A stretch of DNA of 64,000 bases. Origin: Podospora bellae-mahoneyi. Lineage: Eukaryota > Ascomycota > Sordariomycetes > Sordariales > Podosporaceae. Each line of letters opens with the position of its first letter. The first letter of the stretch is position 1. This document shows, piece after piece, positions 9,746-22,290 of the stretch. The stretch spans positions 2,356,001 to 2,420,000 of the forward strand of contig NC_085881.1 of assembly GCF_035222275.1 (NCBI RefSeq), given 5' to 3'. The notes under the pieces were generated by a model, which was given only the letters and a program-made list of their open reading frames with translations, was not told where the DNA came from and did not search any database. A program made the translations under genes and the position numbers.

Positions 9746-11731
9746 TTATACCCCCCTTTTCCCTCCCTCCCTCCTCCCCTTCCCCTCAGTTGTTACCCCC
9801 CCAACCCCAAAAGCCGGTGTTGGTTTTAGTTGAATAGGCGGCTCGACGTCATCTAGTTGATTCCACCCATCATCATCATCATCATCATCGTCTGTGTCCT
9901 CACTTCTCCTGCCAGTCGAATATTTCGACGAACTCCAGCTCTTTTGCTTTGTGGCAACCTTCTCGGGGCCCTTGGTGGTGACGTTGGTGTCGTATGCCTC
10001 TTTTTCACCACCGCCATCACCACCACCGTAGTGGTCGTAGATATCGTCAAGGTAATCACCCTGCCCGTCAGATTGTGTGCTGGACTGTTGTTGCTGGACC
10101 CCAAACCGGGATTGCAGAGGCGGTTGGGAGGGATAACTGTGTTGAGACTGGGAGCGTCTCCGAGAAGAAGACTTTATAGGCGGGGAAGGGGGGTTGGAGC
10201 AGGAGTATGGATAAAAAAGGGAGCGTTCAGAGGGGGGGATCCAACCTAACGAGGGTGCGGTTGATTGGGGGAGGGAGGAGGATAACGCTGAGGCGATGTG
10301 GGAAGGGGGGTATTGTTGCGGAGGTTGGTGGGCGGTGGAGAATTTGGATACGAGGGATGGCTTGGTAGGGGGTTGTTGTTGTTGTTGTTGTTGGGGGTTG
10401 TTTAACGAGGCAGGGGCTCGGAGGGGAGCTGATCTCGGGGGTTGGGAAGGGGTGGGTGCTGGGCGGAGGGGGAGGGTTATCTGCGGTGGGGGGGCGGGAG
10501 CTGGGGAGTGGCTTTTGGGGGTTGATGCTCCTGATGAGTCGGAGGAGTAATCCCGATTTAGGTGGTCGAAGCGGGGGTGTTGGTGGATGTGGACTGGAGG
10601 TGGGATACGTTTTCTGTCTCGTTCGTGGCTGGAGGGTTTTTGTGGCCAGGTCGGATTCGCTGGGGAGGACGTCCTCACTCCTTGTCTAGATGTCCCTGTT
10701 GGCGGCGGCGGGGGGGTTATATATCGTTGACTCCCTACAGAGGCTATTGACTCTGGTAGGGTAGCCAGTGCTTCTGGGGTGTTAGTTCCTGAGCGTTTCT
10801 GCTGGCTGGGCGAGGAACTTGGACTATATGGCGATGACTTCAACGGGCGGCGCCCGAGAAGCTGTCTGCCGATGACACCAAATATCGACGGCGAGGCTGG
10901 CCTCCTATCCTTCAGCTTGGGCGGCGCCATCCAACTCCCTTCAAAGGTAGTCAAACCTTTTCCGCAGGGTGGGTTCGGGCAGGTCAGGTAAGTCCTGTTA
11001 CCAAGCTGACATCTGCAATACGGGCACTGGCCCCGACGCACAGCTTCCGTGGTCTGGATTTTCCATTCTCTAGGCAAGGAATGTGTTGCCGCTGCTGGTA
11101 CCCGAGGAGGCTCGGCCTTTTCCCTTCCCCTTCCGCGCGAGATATCTCTTTCCACCACGCCCTCTTTCACCGATGGCGGAGTGACCTGCTGCAAATACCT
11201 CTGCCTCTCCTTGCTCTTGTTCGGCACCAGCGGACGAGGGACAGGTGATTCCAAATACGTCCTGTCGTTATGCTCACTGACACTCCTCCGAGCACCCCGT
11301 GAGCCTTTTTGAAACGAGTCGACGTGCACCTCCTGACTCAACCCGCTCGGAGTATAGATATGCGAATGCCCTCGTGCGTAAGGTTCGTGATGTTGAGACT
11401 GCTGAAACCGGCCCGGGTGACCTCCAGTGTAGTCAGGATATTTCCAGTACCACCTCGCCGGCCTGACCTTTTCTTCTTCCCCTTCGCTATCACTATTCTC
11501 TTTGACGGCCTTGTGCCAGCTCGAGATCGTGTCGCCGCACTCCTCCTCCGACGGCGCTTCAACAGGCGTGATGATCCTGTGTGGGCGGTCCGGCGCGTGT
11601 ACCATGCGAAACTGTTCAGCTTCTCCTTTGTCCTCAATCCCTTTGGAACGCAACCGGCTCAAGTCGCGAAGCTTTTGAGAGAGGCCGATCGGTCGAGGGC
11701 TCGGTGGTTCGTTGGGCATTACGACAACCAT
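9746..11731 (-). CDS. Disordered protein with a small Cys knuckle, unknown function
   Basis: A single-exon gene for 661 residues, starting at the ATG at 11731 (a second ATG follows four codons later). It opens with PRPIGLSQKLRDLSRLRSKG, a likely short helix, and an aromatic patch RWYWKYPDYTGG (about 94-105). A compact cysteine motif spans about 236-256: CPYCRC, then TCPNPPC. Its C-x2-C..C-x4-C spacing suggests one zinc-binding knuckle. The remainder is low complexity: Pro/Ser-rich, a Gln run (about 450-456, from (GTT)n at 10376-10399) and an Asp run near 625-632 (from (CAT)n at 9868-9888). No membrane segment or signal peptide is seen. I do not recognise the family. Confidence 0.75.
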   Translation of the reverse strand: MVVVMPNEPPSPRPIGLSQKLRDLSRLRSKGIEDKGEAEQFRMVHAPDRPHRIITPVEAPSEEECGDTISSWHKAVKENSDSEGEEEKVRPARWYWKYPDYTGGHPGRFQQSQHHEPYARGHSHIYTPSGLSQEVHVDSFQKGSRGARRSVSEHNDRTYLESPVPRPLVPNKSKERQRYLQQVTPPSVKEGVVERDISRGRGREKAEPPRVPAAATHSLPREWKIQTTEAVRRGQCPYCRCQLGNRTYLTCPNPPCGKGLTTFEGSWMAPPKLKDRRPASPSIFGVIGRQLLGRRPLKSSPYSPSSSPSQQKRSGTNTPEALATLPESIASVGSQRYITPPPPPTGTSRQGVRTSSPANPTWPQKPSSHERDRKRIPPPVHIHQHPRFDHLNRDYSSDSSGASTPKSHSPAPAPPPQITLPLRPAPTPSQPPRSAPLRAPASLNNPQQQQQQQPPTKPSLVSKFSTAHQPPQQYPPSHIASALSSSLPQSTAPSLGWIPPSERSLFYPYSCSNPPSPPIKSSSRRRSQSQHSYPSQPPLQSRFGVQQQQSSTQSDGQGDYLDDIYDHYGGGDGGGEKEAYDTNVTTKGPEKVATKQKSWSSSKYSTGRRSEDTDDDDDDDDGWNQLDDVEPPIQLKPTPAFGVGGVTTEGKGRREGGKRGV

Positions 11732-12039
11732 TCAGGGGTGACCACATATGAGTTGAAAGATCTCAGTTCCAGGTTGACGTCCGAGCATTTTGATCAAGTT
11801 CATGCAGTGGCGGAGCTGAACTCGAGATGTGCCTAGATTCTCTTTGTAGCAGCCATGATACCAAGTACAGTTTTCTTTGTGCAAAGCCTCGACTCGTGAT
11901 TGTCCCCCCTTCTGCTTCAGATCAAAAACAAAGAACTCCCGCTTTTGCCATGCTGCGTACGCAACTCCATTTGCGTCATGCTACCTCCGGGCCCGCCATG
12001 TTGCTCCATCCCGACAAGTCAGAAGGACAATGCTATCGT
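11732..12039. other. Promoter/3' flank gap
   Basis: A gap of about 300 bases between two minus-strand genes: the leader of the disordered protein gene and the 3' end of the cotransporter gene. Nothing further is seen. Confidence 0.45.
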
Positions 12040-15000
12040 CTAAAGACTGACGGTCACTGTCATGTTGTTGCTCAGAACCAGCAAGGTGGGCGGCAGGCCG
12101 TTGCACAACACCTCGACATCAGACAGATATGCCAGACTCGCCTCCTCACTTTGACAGGTGTTCTCTTCGGGAATAGGAAGTGTGGTGAACAAGACAGCCG
12201 TGTCCTTGCTTTGCTTATGCATCAGCTCGTTGAGAATCAAATGCTGCGCGCGGCTCGGAAGATCGTTGAATGACAAAGCCAACCCCTGAGTAGAGTAGCT
12301 GGAGCCGTTATTGTTGCTGGCGTCGTCGTCAGGAAGCTGGTAAGAGTCAAGCAAGCTGGCAATGTTGAGTGAAGCGTCCCCACCATTATCCTGTCCCTTT
12401 GATGCCGAGTTCCGACGCGACCTTGCCGGGGACTTGATACCCTCTGCAAACGCAACCTTTTTATCGGCCACGTTATCATCGCTTCCGAGAAGCGGTGCAT
12501 CCTCGGCCATTCTGGCTGACAAACCGATAACTGAACCTTGTCGGGAAAAGGCAGGGCTGCGTGTCCCAGAATCTTCGGCAAACATGATTCTTGGGCCGGT
12601 GCCTTCCTCGTTGGTGATTGTGGTCTGAGGGACGAGGTTGCTGGAGAATCTCATTGCCGTCGATCCTTGGCGCGCCAAAGGGGGCCTTTCGGGCTTCAAG
12701 ATCCCACGCTTGGCTTGGGGCGATGTTGACCGCTCCCCACCGTTGCTGGGTCGGTTGACGCTTAGGTCACTCGCAGTCCGTGCAACCGGTGTTATTGACC
12801 CATAAGACCGCGGTGTCGATGAGTGCGAACCCTTTGGCCTCCTCTCTTTCCTTGGGCTTCTTGGTGCCGGGGCGAGTACATCTCCGTAGCTTCTTCGCCG
12901 GCGGATTGTCGCGAGGAGGGGACGCCTTGTGCCATCTTCACCCTCGCTTGCCACACTGTCCGCGTCATTGAACGTCCCGTCTGCGCCAGCCGTTTCGGAG
13001 GAGTCGCTGTCGCTATCGCTATCAATGCCAATATCCGTGTCCGAGCTGTCAAAGACGTTAAAGGGCAGGTTTTGTGTGTGAATGCCCATGCTGATGCCCA
13101 TCTTGACCAGCTGCGACACTGTCGGCTTCTTGGGAAGTTCCGTCAGCTGCGCCAAACTATGGCGCCGCCTTTCGAGTCCTTCCTGCGGCGGGGCATGGGG
13201 ATTGTAGAGTCCCGGCCGTCCCGACGTAGATTCAACGACGTGTGATATCGAGGCAAATTCTTGTGAGCCCGTCATCGACCGGCTGCTGCGGTAGTTTTGC
13301 AAATCCTCCCACCATTCTTGGTTCTTGAGACACTCGTTAACCACATTATCCGTCTCTGGACTCTTGTAATGGCCGTGGATGATGGTCTCGTAAGTCGAGA
13401 GGTCACCAGAGGCGAGCCAAAAGACCAAGATTTCGGCGTCGATTCTGAGCTTGTTGAGCAGCGTCTTGAGTCTGACCTTTTCTTCGGCGACCTCGCTTTC
13501 GTATTCGACAAAGACGAGCACTCGAAGCTTGTGTGCTGCTTTCCAAGCGGGTACGGTGTGAAGGATAAACCCAAGCTGAAGAATCAATGTGTCTGTGCCG
13601 GTCAGAAAGGATCTGTCTCCACGTGTCAGAGGTGGTGTGTGACTTACATGTGTCAAAATTGGTGGTCAAAACGCTCTGGCCATCAGCACTAATCGCAGCA
13701 GACATCTGGATAGGCCACAAGTCGATGTACTTCTTGGTATTCGTCTTATCCTTCCGAGGCGTTTCAAGCGTATCAAATCCTTTACCAATCGCAACGTTCA
13801 GACGGTACCTCAGAGCCAAGTCTTCCAGGATGGTCATGTAACTCGTGGCAGACATCATGTCTTCAGTCTTGATCGCATCGGTGGGCAACGACCCTTCCAT
13901 CAAGCGCGCCGATGTGTCTCCTCTCTTCCTCCTGCGGACCGGAGTCTCCGTCTTGTCGTCTATCCGGGCAGCCGTTGCGGGAGAGATGGGCGCCTCAGGA
14001 ACCTGGAGGGAGGATTGGGAGCGGCGCAAGTCATCCATGTTATAAAATCCAAGCACTGCGATGTTGGGCCTCATGCCCCCTAGGCCTGCAGACAAGATCA
14101 GGTTTCTGACACCCCAGGTGATGGATGGAGACATGGCGAGCTGCACAAAGGCCTTGATCCTTGAGTATTCGGAGATGTACTTGGACCAAGCCGTTTGTTG
14201 CATCTTGGCCTCGTTGACGCCCATGGTGAAGTCGTCAGTGACGATGACATGGCCGAGGATGTAGAGGGAGCCCTTTTTCATCGAGTTGCAGAACTGAATA
14301 AGGCGGGTTTGCCGTCTCGGGTTATTGATGAGCAGGATGATCTGGGGTCTCCAGAACTTGATGTGCTCGGGCTTGAGACGTAGCAGGTACTTGCGCACTT
14401 GATGATAGATCAAGTTTTGCGAAACGTCACCCCAGTGCTTGGGGGGACTCAGATAGTGAATCAGCAGGAACAAAAAGACCAAGAGGCAGACGGCCGTGGT
14501 GGCATAGGTCTCATCAATGAAGAACATGGCAGCGGCCGACAGGATGCTGCCAATGAAGGCCGTTTGCCAATTGAAGAACTTGAAGCCCGGTCTGAAGTTT
14601 GGCGCCGAGCCAATCTTGAGAAGGAAACACGCAAGATTCATGACGAAGAAGGTCATCTGCTCACAGTCAGAATTCTTCCCTCACTCAATGACGGCAGCCT
14701 GTTCTCACCTGATATCCCATGGAGATCAAGGTGGCGATCTGGTTAAGGTTGGCAAACATGGCCATCTGGGCACATATGTAGGTCAAAAAGATGGCAACGA
14801 TAGGCTCGTCCGCCTTTTTCGTCCCCTTGCCGAATACTGACAGACCCGGGAATAACTTGTCTCTGGCGAGAGCTTGCATGAGCTTTGCAGAGCCAATCAC
14901 TCCCATGAGGGCCGAGAAGAAGGTCGTGGCGAACTCTCCAGCAAAGATGATGGGAGGGTAGACATTTGTTTCCTGAATAACGTTGCCGTTCCGGAGAAAC

Positions 15001-15898
15001 GAGCTGTGAGTTGTGCTAGACGCCAAAGAAAAGATCACCAGCAAGTAGGCAATGAGGGTCGAGAACATGGCCCATAGTGTTCCACGAGGAATGGATTTGC
15101 TGGGGTTTCGGAGGTCTCCCGACATGGACGCACCGGCAAAGATACCCGAAGTTGCCGGAAACAAGACACCGAAGAGACTTCTAAAAGTATCAAAACCGGC
15201 ATACTCCATGCCGGTAGTGTGTGGAAAGAGGTTTGCCTTCAGGGTTGCGAGACTCACGCCCGTGAACTCGATCCCCCTGTCCGCATCAATGAAGGCTGGG
15301 TTGAACACGGCTGAGAAGGGGATGCTGAGGATGGCGACGACAAGCACCACCAGAAGCGCGTTGCTAGCTTTGGCAAAGATGGAGCTTCCAGCAAGGCAAA
15401 GCCCAGTGCACACCACCAGAGCAACCGTCTCAAAGAGATAGTCCCACCAGTATCCATGGGGCATGACATCGTAAAAGTTGAGTTTAATGCAGTCAATAAG
15501 ACCGACAACGTTGAGGGCCGTGTTCAAGACCTGAGCGAGGTAGAAGAGCAGGCCGATAGAGCCGCCGAACTCGGGACCGAGAGATCTTGAGATGAGGTAG
15601 TAGGCACCACCGCCCTTGACCTCTCCATTGGAAGCAATAGCGGAGAGCGAAAGAGTGGTCACAAAGTCTACGAGATAGGCAACGAGAAGCAGGCCTGCGA
15701 GGCAGATTAGCTTCCTGGCGGCCGTCCATACCATGTCCATAAGATGTACGCACCAAGCATGCCCAGTAGGCCGATTTGTCCAAGAATGAGACCGAATCTC
15801 AAGAACATGAGAATGCTGAGAATGTTGAGGCACACCGGGATGTAGACGCCGGACGTGACGCCGAGCTTGGTCCTCTTGTTGAGGGCTTCGGGTTCCAT
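12040..15898 (-). CDS. vhc1: Vacuolar cation-chloride cotransporter (SLC12/VHC1 family)
   Basis: A 1230-aa electroneutral K+/Cl- symporter of the SLC12 family; yeast Vhc1 acts in the vacuolar membrane. Four exons: 15898-15754, 15694-14709, 14656-13648 and 13592-12040. The introns are 59, 52 and 55 nt with donors GTGCGT, GTGAGA and GTAAGT. The N-terminus (LGVTSGVYIPVCLNILSILMFLRFG) is the conserved first helix. SNGEVKGGGAYYLISRSLGPEFGG is the family core signature. About 12 membrane helices end near residue 470. The long cytosolic C-terminal domain has RPQIILLINNPR and AGLGGMRPN, typical of this family, then a Ser-rich variable region (about 900-1130), and ends PPTLLVLSNNMTVTVSL. Frames join cleanly and the length suits the family. 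The N-terminal tail is very short. Confidence 0.95.
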
Positions 15899-17643
15899 GA
15901 TGGCGGTGTTAGGTAGATATCATGTGTGAGCTGAGGGGATGAGATCGTTCAAAGAAAAGGTAGAAAGAAGAGGTCATAAAGATCATCAGAACATGCCACT
16001 CATGTCACGCTCTCCGTCCCCGCCGTGAGAGTTGAAGAAGAAGCGAAGAGGGAGGAAGAGGTCAGGGTCCTGTCCAGCGCCGATAGCCTAGATGTAAGAA
16101 GTACCCCACAGCCCGCATTGCTTGAAAGGTCATCGGCAAACGGTTGCAATGGCGCAGATCATGCGGTGGGGAAAGTGGACAGAAGTGCAGGAAATGGAGA
16201 CGATGGTCTGAGGTTGTCGCAAGATAAGTGCTGTTCAAGGTTGGCCCTCGAATGTCGCGATATCCGCTGGAAAGATCCCCGCGCCGGAAGAGGCTCGAGG
16301 CTCGTGTTAGGAGTGGTTCTTGTCCGACAATCGCTGGCTATTAATTGGAGGACGGCGACGTCATTCGATACAAGCGATGTACCCAACAACAGGCAGCTTT
16401 GGAGCCATTGACGAATGCCTTTGAGCTGGCGCTGTTCATGGTCGGCCGCGACTTTGAGCTCGAGAGACTTGGCACTTGGCAGTAAACACCAACGATGGCG
16501 GGGTGGTTGATAGGGTGCTATCTCGGACAGGACTAAGATGTTGGTAAATTTGTTAGCGCACCACCATCAACAGCCTAGACCCAAATTCAAGATCCACCCC
16601 AACCTCTCTTTGAAAGAGGGGTTTGATACAGAGACGTTACGATTCCTATTGCTCCCTGTCGTCTTTTACGTGTAGCCGTTGCATCGGTCTACCTGATGGG
16701 TAAGGGTTGGTTGGCTCCCTCAACATCCGGCCTTTTAAAGCATCGGATGCGGACAGAGATGTTGAGACTGCTGCATATCTGGTGTCTGGTCAAGGTCCAT
16801 AGACTTTCTCCGCACTCCTCTCTCTTGTGGCTCGGTTTGGACAGCCCCTTTACAGATTCAAAGAGAGAGAGACAGAGTAGGTATGCAACAGTTGAAGAAA
16901 TGTTGGAGAGGCTGGTTGACATCGGTATCCATGGTGGCTCAGTCCAGTCTGTGCTCAGGAACGGCCCTGGTTATCAAGGTGTCAACGGGTGTTCCCTGCT
17001 GAAGTTGTATGTCAACAAAGCCTTGGGGCAGATAGTAGTCCTCAACAACTGACATACTCCAATCGAGAAACAGGTAAATAACCCATATTCATATGTAAGT
17101 AGCCATATCCATATGATGCGTCACAGCGAGCCAAACTTGGACAGGTTGGAATTGTGCGGGCAGGTGACTATGGTTCAGGGTCCAGGCTGTTTCACGCAGC
17201 GGAGTGTGGGGGCCTTGCTGGTGGGCCCGGCGGAAGCCGCTCAACGCTCAACAGCGTCAAGCTCCAACTGCTGTCAGCAGGCCGCCCACTGCCGCTGATT
17301 GTCTTGCCCCCAATTCGTTCCTTATCGCTGGTGTTGAGGTCACAAGTCCATCCCACGCCGTCGAGAGCGAGAGAGAGACTCATCAACCGCCCAGCCTATC
17401 CGTACCATCCCCTCTTTTCCCCCGGACCGTTGTCCTCTTCCCAAACGTTGACGGCAAAAATCAATTGCTACCTCGAACCATCCTATCAAGTCTCGAACCG
17501 TTGTTTGTCTCAAGTCCCACGAAGCGGCGTTTGCGGCGTTCGCTCAGTTCACCGACGAGGTCAGGTCACCAACACCAGATCCCCAACCTTTTTTTGCTTC
17601 AAGACATGAGATAGAAAGTGGTCACACATCATCATAGATCATC
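15899..17643. other. 1.7 kb divergent promoter region
   Basis: This separates the cotransporter (minus) and the amino-acid transporter (plus), so it should hold both promoters and leaders. Open frames at 16025-16411, 16696-17052 and 17154-17614 lack family features and overlap on both strands. The last 250 bases are pyrimidine-rich, as expected of a fungal 5' leader. Confidence 0.5.
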
Positions 17644-20001
17644 ATGTCAAATACCGGAAGGGATTCTCCGGCTCCGGCTCCTATACCTCAAGTCTCGACT
17701 TCACCCGGCTCGTTTCGTGCCAGGTCTTTCGTTGGCTCGATCCCACGCGCATCATCCACTGCTCGACTTGCCTCACCGGCTCGCCCATACAATGGCTATG
17801 GCACACCTCCTGCCGCACAAACCTCACCGCCACTAGGTGATAAGGGAGATTCAGACAGTTTGGCGCCTCTGCCTGGGCCTGGCTCGCACGCTGCTGGCCC
17901 AGGTATCTCGGCGCTGGCTGCGGCATTGTCCCAGTCGATAGGCACTTCACCACCGCGTTTCGGCACGCCTCCTGTTCGAGCCCTTTCGCCCGTCCCGAAC
18001 CGCTCCCTCTCTCCTGCTCCTGGGGCAGCGCCATTCCCAGCGTCGGGTACTTCGCCATATCACGGCTCCTTTGACGCAAGGCGGAATTATTCCGGCGCGT
18101 ATGAGGACCCCGAAATTGTCAAGAGGCACTTGGTTCAGCCAGGCGATGCTGGGTCCGATGACGGGTCGAGGAAACTCAGCGATGGCTCCAAGGGAAAACA
18201 GCCGGCAGAAGATGACTTTGACGACGAGTTTTCCAGTCTGAAACTGCAGGGCGGTGACATCACTCGGCCAATATACAAATGGACCGAAGAGGTGGAACAG
18301 CGAAACAAGATGCAGCGCAGCAAGAGTTTCAGCACACCGCGGCCGGATCCTGAAAACGAGACGCTTGATATCAACACCATCAAGGTTCCCGGAGGCTTCA
18401 GACGCAACTTCCTGAGGCGGGCGGCCGGGGATGGACCAGTCAACCCGGATGACACCGAGTACGGCGCAGGACCGAGCGACCGACAGCAGCCGCCAAAACT
18501 CTTTACCAACAGCTTCCTCGAGTTTCTCTCTCTCTATGGCCACTTCGCCGGTGAAGAACTCGAGGAGGATGACGAGGTGCTCAAACCTGGCGAGTACTTC
18601 ACGTCGGGCAGCGAAAGTAACCTGTTCGATGACGATACAGAGGACGAGCATGAGCCAATGGAAGACAGCGCTTTGCTGCCACCATCCCGGCGGAAGAGAA
18701 GGAGAAAGGAGCGAGGTGGCAGCGGGACAAACAGTCCCATGGGCGCGGCGCTGCTGCTTCTCAAGTCCTTTGTGGGAACTGGTGTTCTATTCCTGCCTCG
18801 TGCCTACCTCAATGGTGGCATGCTCTTCAGTAACTTGGTTCTGCTGTTTGTAGCCGCTCTGAGCTACTACTGCTTTGTTTTGCTCGTCAATACGAGATTA
18901 AGGGTCGAGGGCTCGTTTGGTGATATTGGTGGCATTCTCTACGGCAAATGGATGAGAAATCTCATCCTCTTCTCAATCGTTTTGAGCCAGATCGGCTTCG
19001 TTGCTGCTTACATCGTCTTCACCTCAGAGAACTTGCAGGCATTCATCTTGGCTGTGACGGATTGCAAGACGCACATTCCGATCACCTGGCTGATTGTCAT
19101 GCAGATGGTGATCTTTTTGCCATTCTCTCTGCTTCGCGATATTGGAAAGCTGGGCTTCACGGCTCTCATCGCCGACGCCTTCATCCTCATCGGTCTGGCC
19201 TATCTGTTTTACTACGACATTCTGACACTCAACACCCAAGGTTTGGCAGACATTGTCATGTTCAACCAGAAAGACTGGACCCTCTTCATCGGCACGGCCA
19301 TTTTCACCTTTGAGGGCATTGGTCTTATCATTCCCATCCAGGAATCCATGCGCAACCCTACCAAGTTCCCCAAGGTCATGGGTATTGTGATGATTATCAT
19401 CACCACTCTCTTTGTCGTCATGGGCGCGGTTTCGTATGCCGCCTACGGATCCAAGACTGAGACGGTGGTGTTGCTCAACCTTCCGCAGGACGACAAGATG
19501 GTCAACGGTGTACAGTTCTTGTATTCATTGGCTATTCTGCTTTCGACTCCCCTCCAGATCTTCCCGGCCATCAGAATCACGGAGAATGCGCTCTTCACCA
19601 AGAGCGGCAAGTACAACCCGTATATCAAGTGGCAGAAGAACGTGTTCCGCTTCTTCGTGGTGGCGTTCTGCGCCCTGATCGCCTGGGGAGGAGCCGACAG
19701 TCTGGACAAGTTTGTGGCGCTCGTTGGTAACTTTGCCTGCATCCCGCTGGTGTACATCTATCCTGTAAGTTCTGATGATTCTTCATCTTCTTAAAACTCT
19801 GGCTGACGAGATATACAGCCGATGTTGCACTACAAGGCAGTGGCCAAGACGGCGTTCCGCAAGTGGTCGGATATCCTGCTCTGCATCTTTGGATTCGTGG
19901 CCATGGCCTACACCACCAGCTTGACGGTCATGAGCTGGGCCTCGGGATCCGAAGGAGGCGGTGCTCCGGGTTACTGTGACTCGAAGGGGCACGCCTTGTG
20001 A
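17644..20001 (+). CDS. Vacuolar amino-acid transporter (AAAP family, AVT3/AVT4-like)
   Basis: A 767-aa amino-acid/auxin permease family protein, probably exporting amino acids from the vacuole. Two exons: 17644-19764 and 19819-20001, with a 54-nt intron (GTAAGT..TACAG). Residues 1-365 are a Ser/Pro-rich cytosolic extension with repeated GTSP and SPAP-like motifs and a basic patch RRKRRRKERGG just before the membrane. The transport domain then begins with MGAALLLLKSFVGTGVLFLPRAYLNGG, the conserved first helix of Avt3/Avt4. It contains FTFEGIGLIIPIQESM and ends in CIFGFVAMAYTTSLTVMSW. About eleven helices are visible. The long N-terminal tail is usual for the Avt3/4 branch in fungi and is a likely regulatory target (inference). 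Confidence 0.92.
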
Positions 20002-21357
20002 ATGACCACACAAACACAGACTAGTGCACATACGACATGACATACACACGAGACACACACACCACACACATACACGAACAGCCTTGCTTTCTCTGTTTTG
20101 AATAACTGTTTAGCGTCAATCGTCATGGTTGAATCATAGCACTATGCAGGGTAGGAGGGTTATGGAGTGGGAGGGCAGGTCGTTTTGGAGAAGGGTGTTT
20201 TATTTTTATTTTGTTTTATCTTTTAGGGTTGCATCATTGGTATTACTTGGTAGATTCTATTTGCTTCAACTAGAGCAGCGTGTAAGACATGTAGGTAGTT
20301 AGGCAGTAGACCACATACATCAGACTTTGGGGGGGGTTGGGTTGGGAGGGTTGTAATGTGATTTGCTGAGGAACCAGACTGAATTGCGGCGGGCGAGGGA
20401 TGTTACTACATTGATTGGTCTTCAAATAACCATGATTTAATCTGAGCTGCTTGGTGCAAGTGAGTGAATATACAGGTAGAAAAAGGAAGGATCCATGGAT
20501 CTGGAACAATGGGGCGTGTTGAGTGCACGGGCCACGCGTTTGCCTCTTTCTTGTGAACCTTGAGTGGAAGTGAATCAGTCTTTGGTTTACAACTTCATCA
20601 AAACATCATTCACATTACATTCGCCATCGCTTCTTTTTTTGCTATCTTGGTTTGCTTTGAAAGGGATATACCGTACACTTTAAAGAGAGTTTCACATCGG
20701 TTTTCTTTGCGGCACACACACTTCTTTTGATCAACGGGATCTTTTCTCAGCGGGTTGTTAATCACCAGTTACGATGAACGCCCCAGACAGGTAAGCCTTT
20801 TGGGTTTGATGAATTCACTTTTGTTTTGTTGCACAAACACACTACCTTTTGGGGGATGAGGATGAGGATGAGGATGAGGGTGGGGATGGGGATGAGGATG
20901 GGGAGGGGGATGGGGATGAGGATGGGGATGGGGATGAGGATGGGGATGGGGATGGGGATGGGGATGGGGAGGGGAGTAGTTCGGCGCGTTTGATTGGAAA
21001 TGGGACATGATGGAGAATGGGTGGAAAACGGCGGCGGTGTTGATGTTAGGGGTGATGGGATGGTGTTTCGACTTGGACGTTCAACCTCAGGGGGACCCAA
21101 CTTGGCCATTTCAGGGGGGCCATATCGACAACATGAGGAAGGAGCGATTTTGGAGAGGGCAGGACAGTTGCTCCTTCCCATTGTCAAGATTGGCAAGATG
21201 TCGGGGTGGATCAACGGACACTGCCACTGCGACACAAATCACAACAACACAACAATAAGGCAACAAATTTACAAATGCCCAATTATCACCATCGCAACAT
21301 CCACCACCTCCATCTACATATCCCCTTCCATCCATCCATGCCACCAACCATCAAAAG
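20002..21357. other. Intergenic stretch with CA and G-rich repeats
   Basis: The 3' flank of the amino-acid transporter contains a degenerate CA-rich run (about 20040-20073). The G-rich minisatellite at 20855-20976 is listed separately. The last 380 bases are the RPB11 promoter and leader. Minus-strand frames across the repeat (20762-21235) are only translated repeats. Confidence 0.5.
20855..20976. repeat. G-rich hexanucleotide minisatellite (GATGAG/GATGGG)n
   Basis: About 120 bases of imperfect tandem hexamers GATGAG and GATGGG, with a few GAGGGG variants, form a strand of G-runs with almost no C. GGGG runs recur every six bases in the second half, a pattern compatible with G-quadruplex formation. 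It ends about 380 bases before the RPB11 start codon. Confidence 0.9.
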
Positions 21358-21967
21358 ATGTCCAACCCCGCCAGCTCCGACAACATACCCAACCGGTATG
21401 AACGTATCGATTTTCATCCAGGCCTTCACTTTCCTCGCCAATCTCACCATCATCCTGTCAACCCAAGTTTACTAATAGTTTTTTCTCTCTCTCACACACA
21501 CAGATTCGAACTTTTCCTCTTGGGAGAAGGCGAGAAGAAGATCGCCGAGACGGTGGTGAACAGTATGTTTGCTCTTTTTGGTCTGCTGTTACCACTTTTT
21601 GCTTACAGAAAACAGGCATCCCCAATTGCTCCGACTTTCTCATGAAAAAGGAGGACCACACGATCGGGAACCTGCTCGCGGAGCATCTGAAGAAGGATCC
21701 GCAGGTCATGTTTGCTGCTTACAAAAGTATGTTTCCCTTCCTCAACGGGGGTATAAGGGCCAATACTGATGGCAATTAGTTGGACATCCTAACGTCCCCG
21801 AGGTGCTGCTTCGCATCCAGACCAACGGCGACATCAACCCCCGCGAGGCGCTCGTCAAGATCCTCAAACAGCTTGTTGCTGCGTATGGGCAGTTGGGCAG
21901 GGAGTTTCAGAAGGAGTTGGCGCTGAGGCAGTATGCGGATCAGGGGGAGGGGCCTGGGGGGATTTGA
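21358..21967 (+). CDS. rpb11: RNA polymerase II subunit RPB11
   Basis: A 131-aa subunit that pairs with Rpb3 to form the alpha-like assembly platform of RNA polymerase II in the nucleus. Four exons: 21358-21395, 21504-21562, 21616-21726 and 21780-21967. The introns are 108, 53 and 53 nt, each with a GTATGN donor. The joined protein has FELFLLGEGEKKI, the family signature MKKEDHTIGNLLAEHL (compare human INKEDHTLGNII), DPQVMFAAYK, and the C-terminal helix LVAAYGQLGREFQKELAL. The third exon begins after AAAACAG at 21615, because the nearer TTACAG would break the frame. The length matches the family. Confidence 0.95.
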
Positions 21968-22290
21968 GTGGTTCAACAAGGTGCAGATGGGTTGGAATGA
22001 AAGGGGGGGAGAAATGGTGTTTCCTTTGGTTGGGAGAAGAAAGTCTTGGTGGAGGAGAGGGGGGGATGAAAGGAAAAAATATAATTTAGGGGAGGGGGTT
22101 TTCTCTCCATGCTTATTAGCATAAGTAGATGCAGCGGTAATCATTGCCAAGGCGTTGATGCTGGGTGTGGTTGAAGGTGGTATCAATGTTGGTGCGAACT
22201 TTTCCATCTCATGGTTCAACTATTCTGGCCCTTCTCTTCTTAAAAAGCCTTGTTCTGTCACCCGGTTATGGTTTGTGTGTTTGATTGTCA
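21968..22290. other. Convergent 3' ends of RPB11 and LSM5
   Basis: 323 bases between two stop codons. The part near RPB11 is G-rich; the remainder has no feature. Transcripts from the two sides probably terminate or overlap here. Confidence 0.45.

Noticed and set aside
20762-21235. Minus-strand frame with His-Pro or Ile-Pro repeats
   Set aside because: Pure translation of the G-rich minisatellite.
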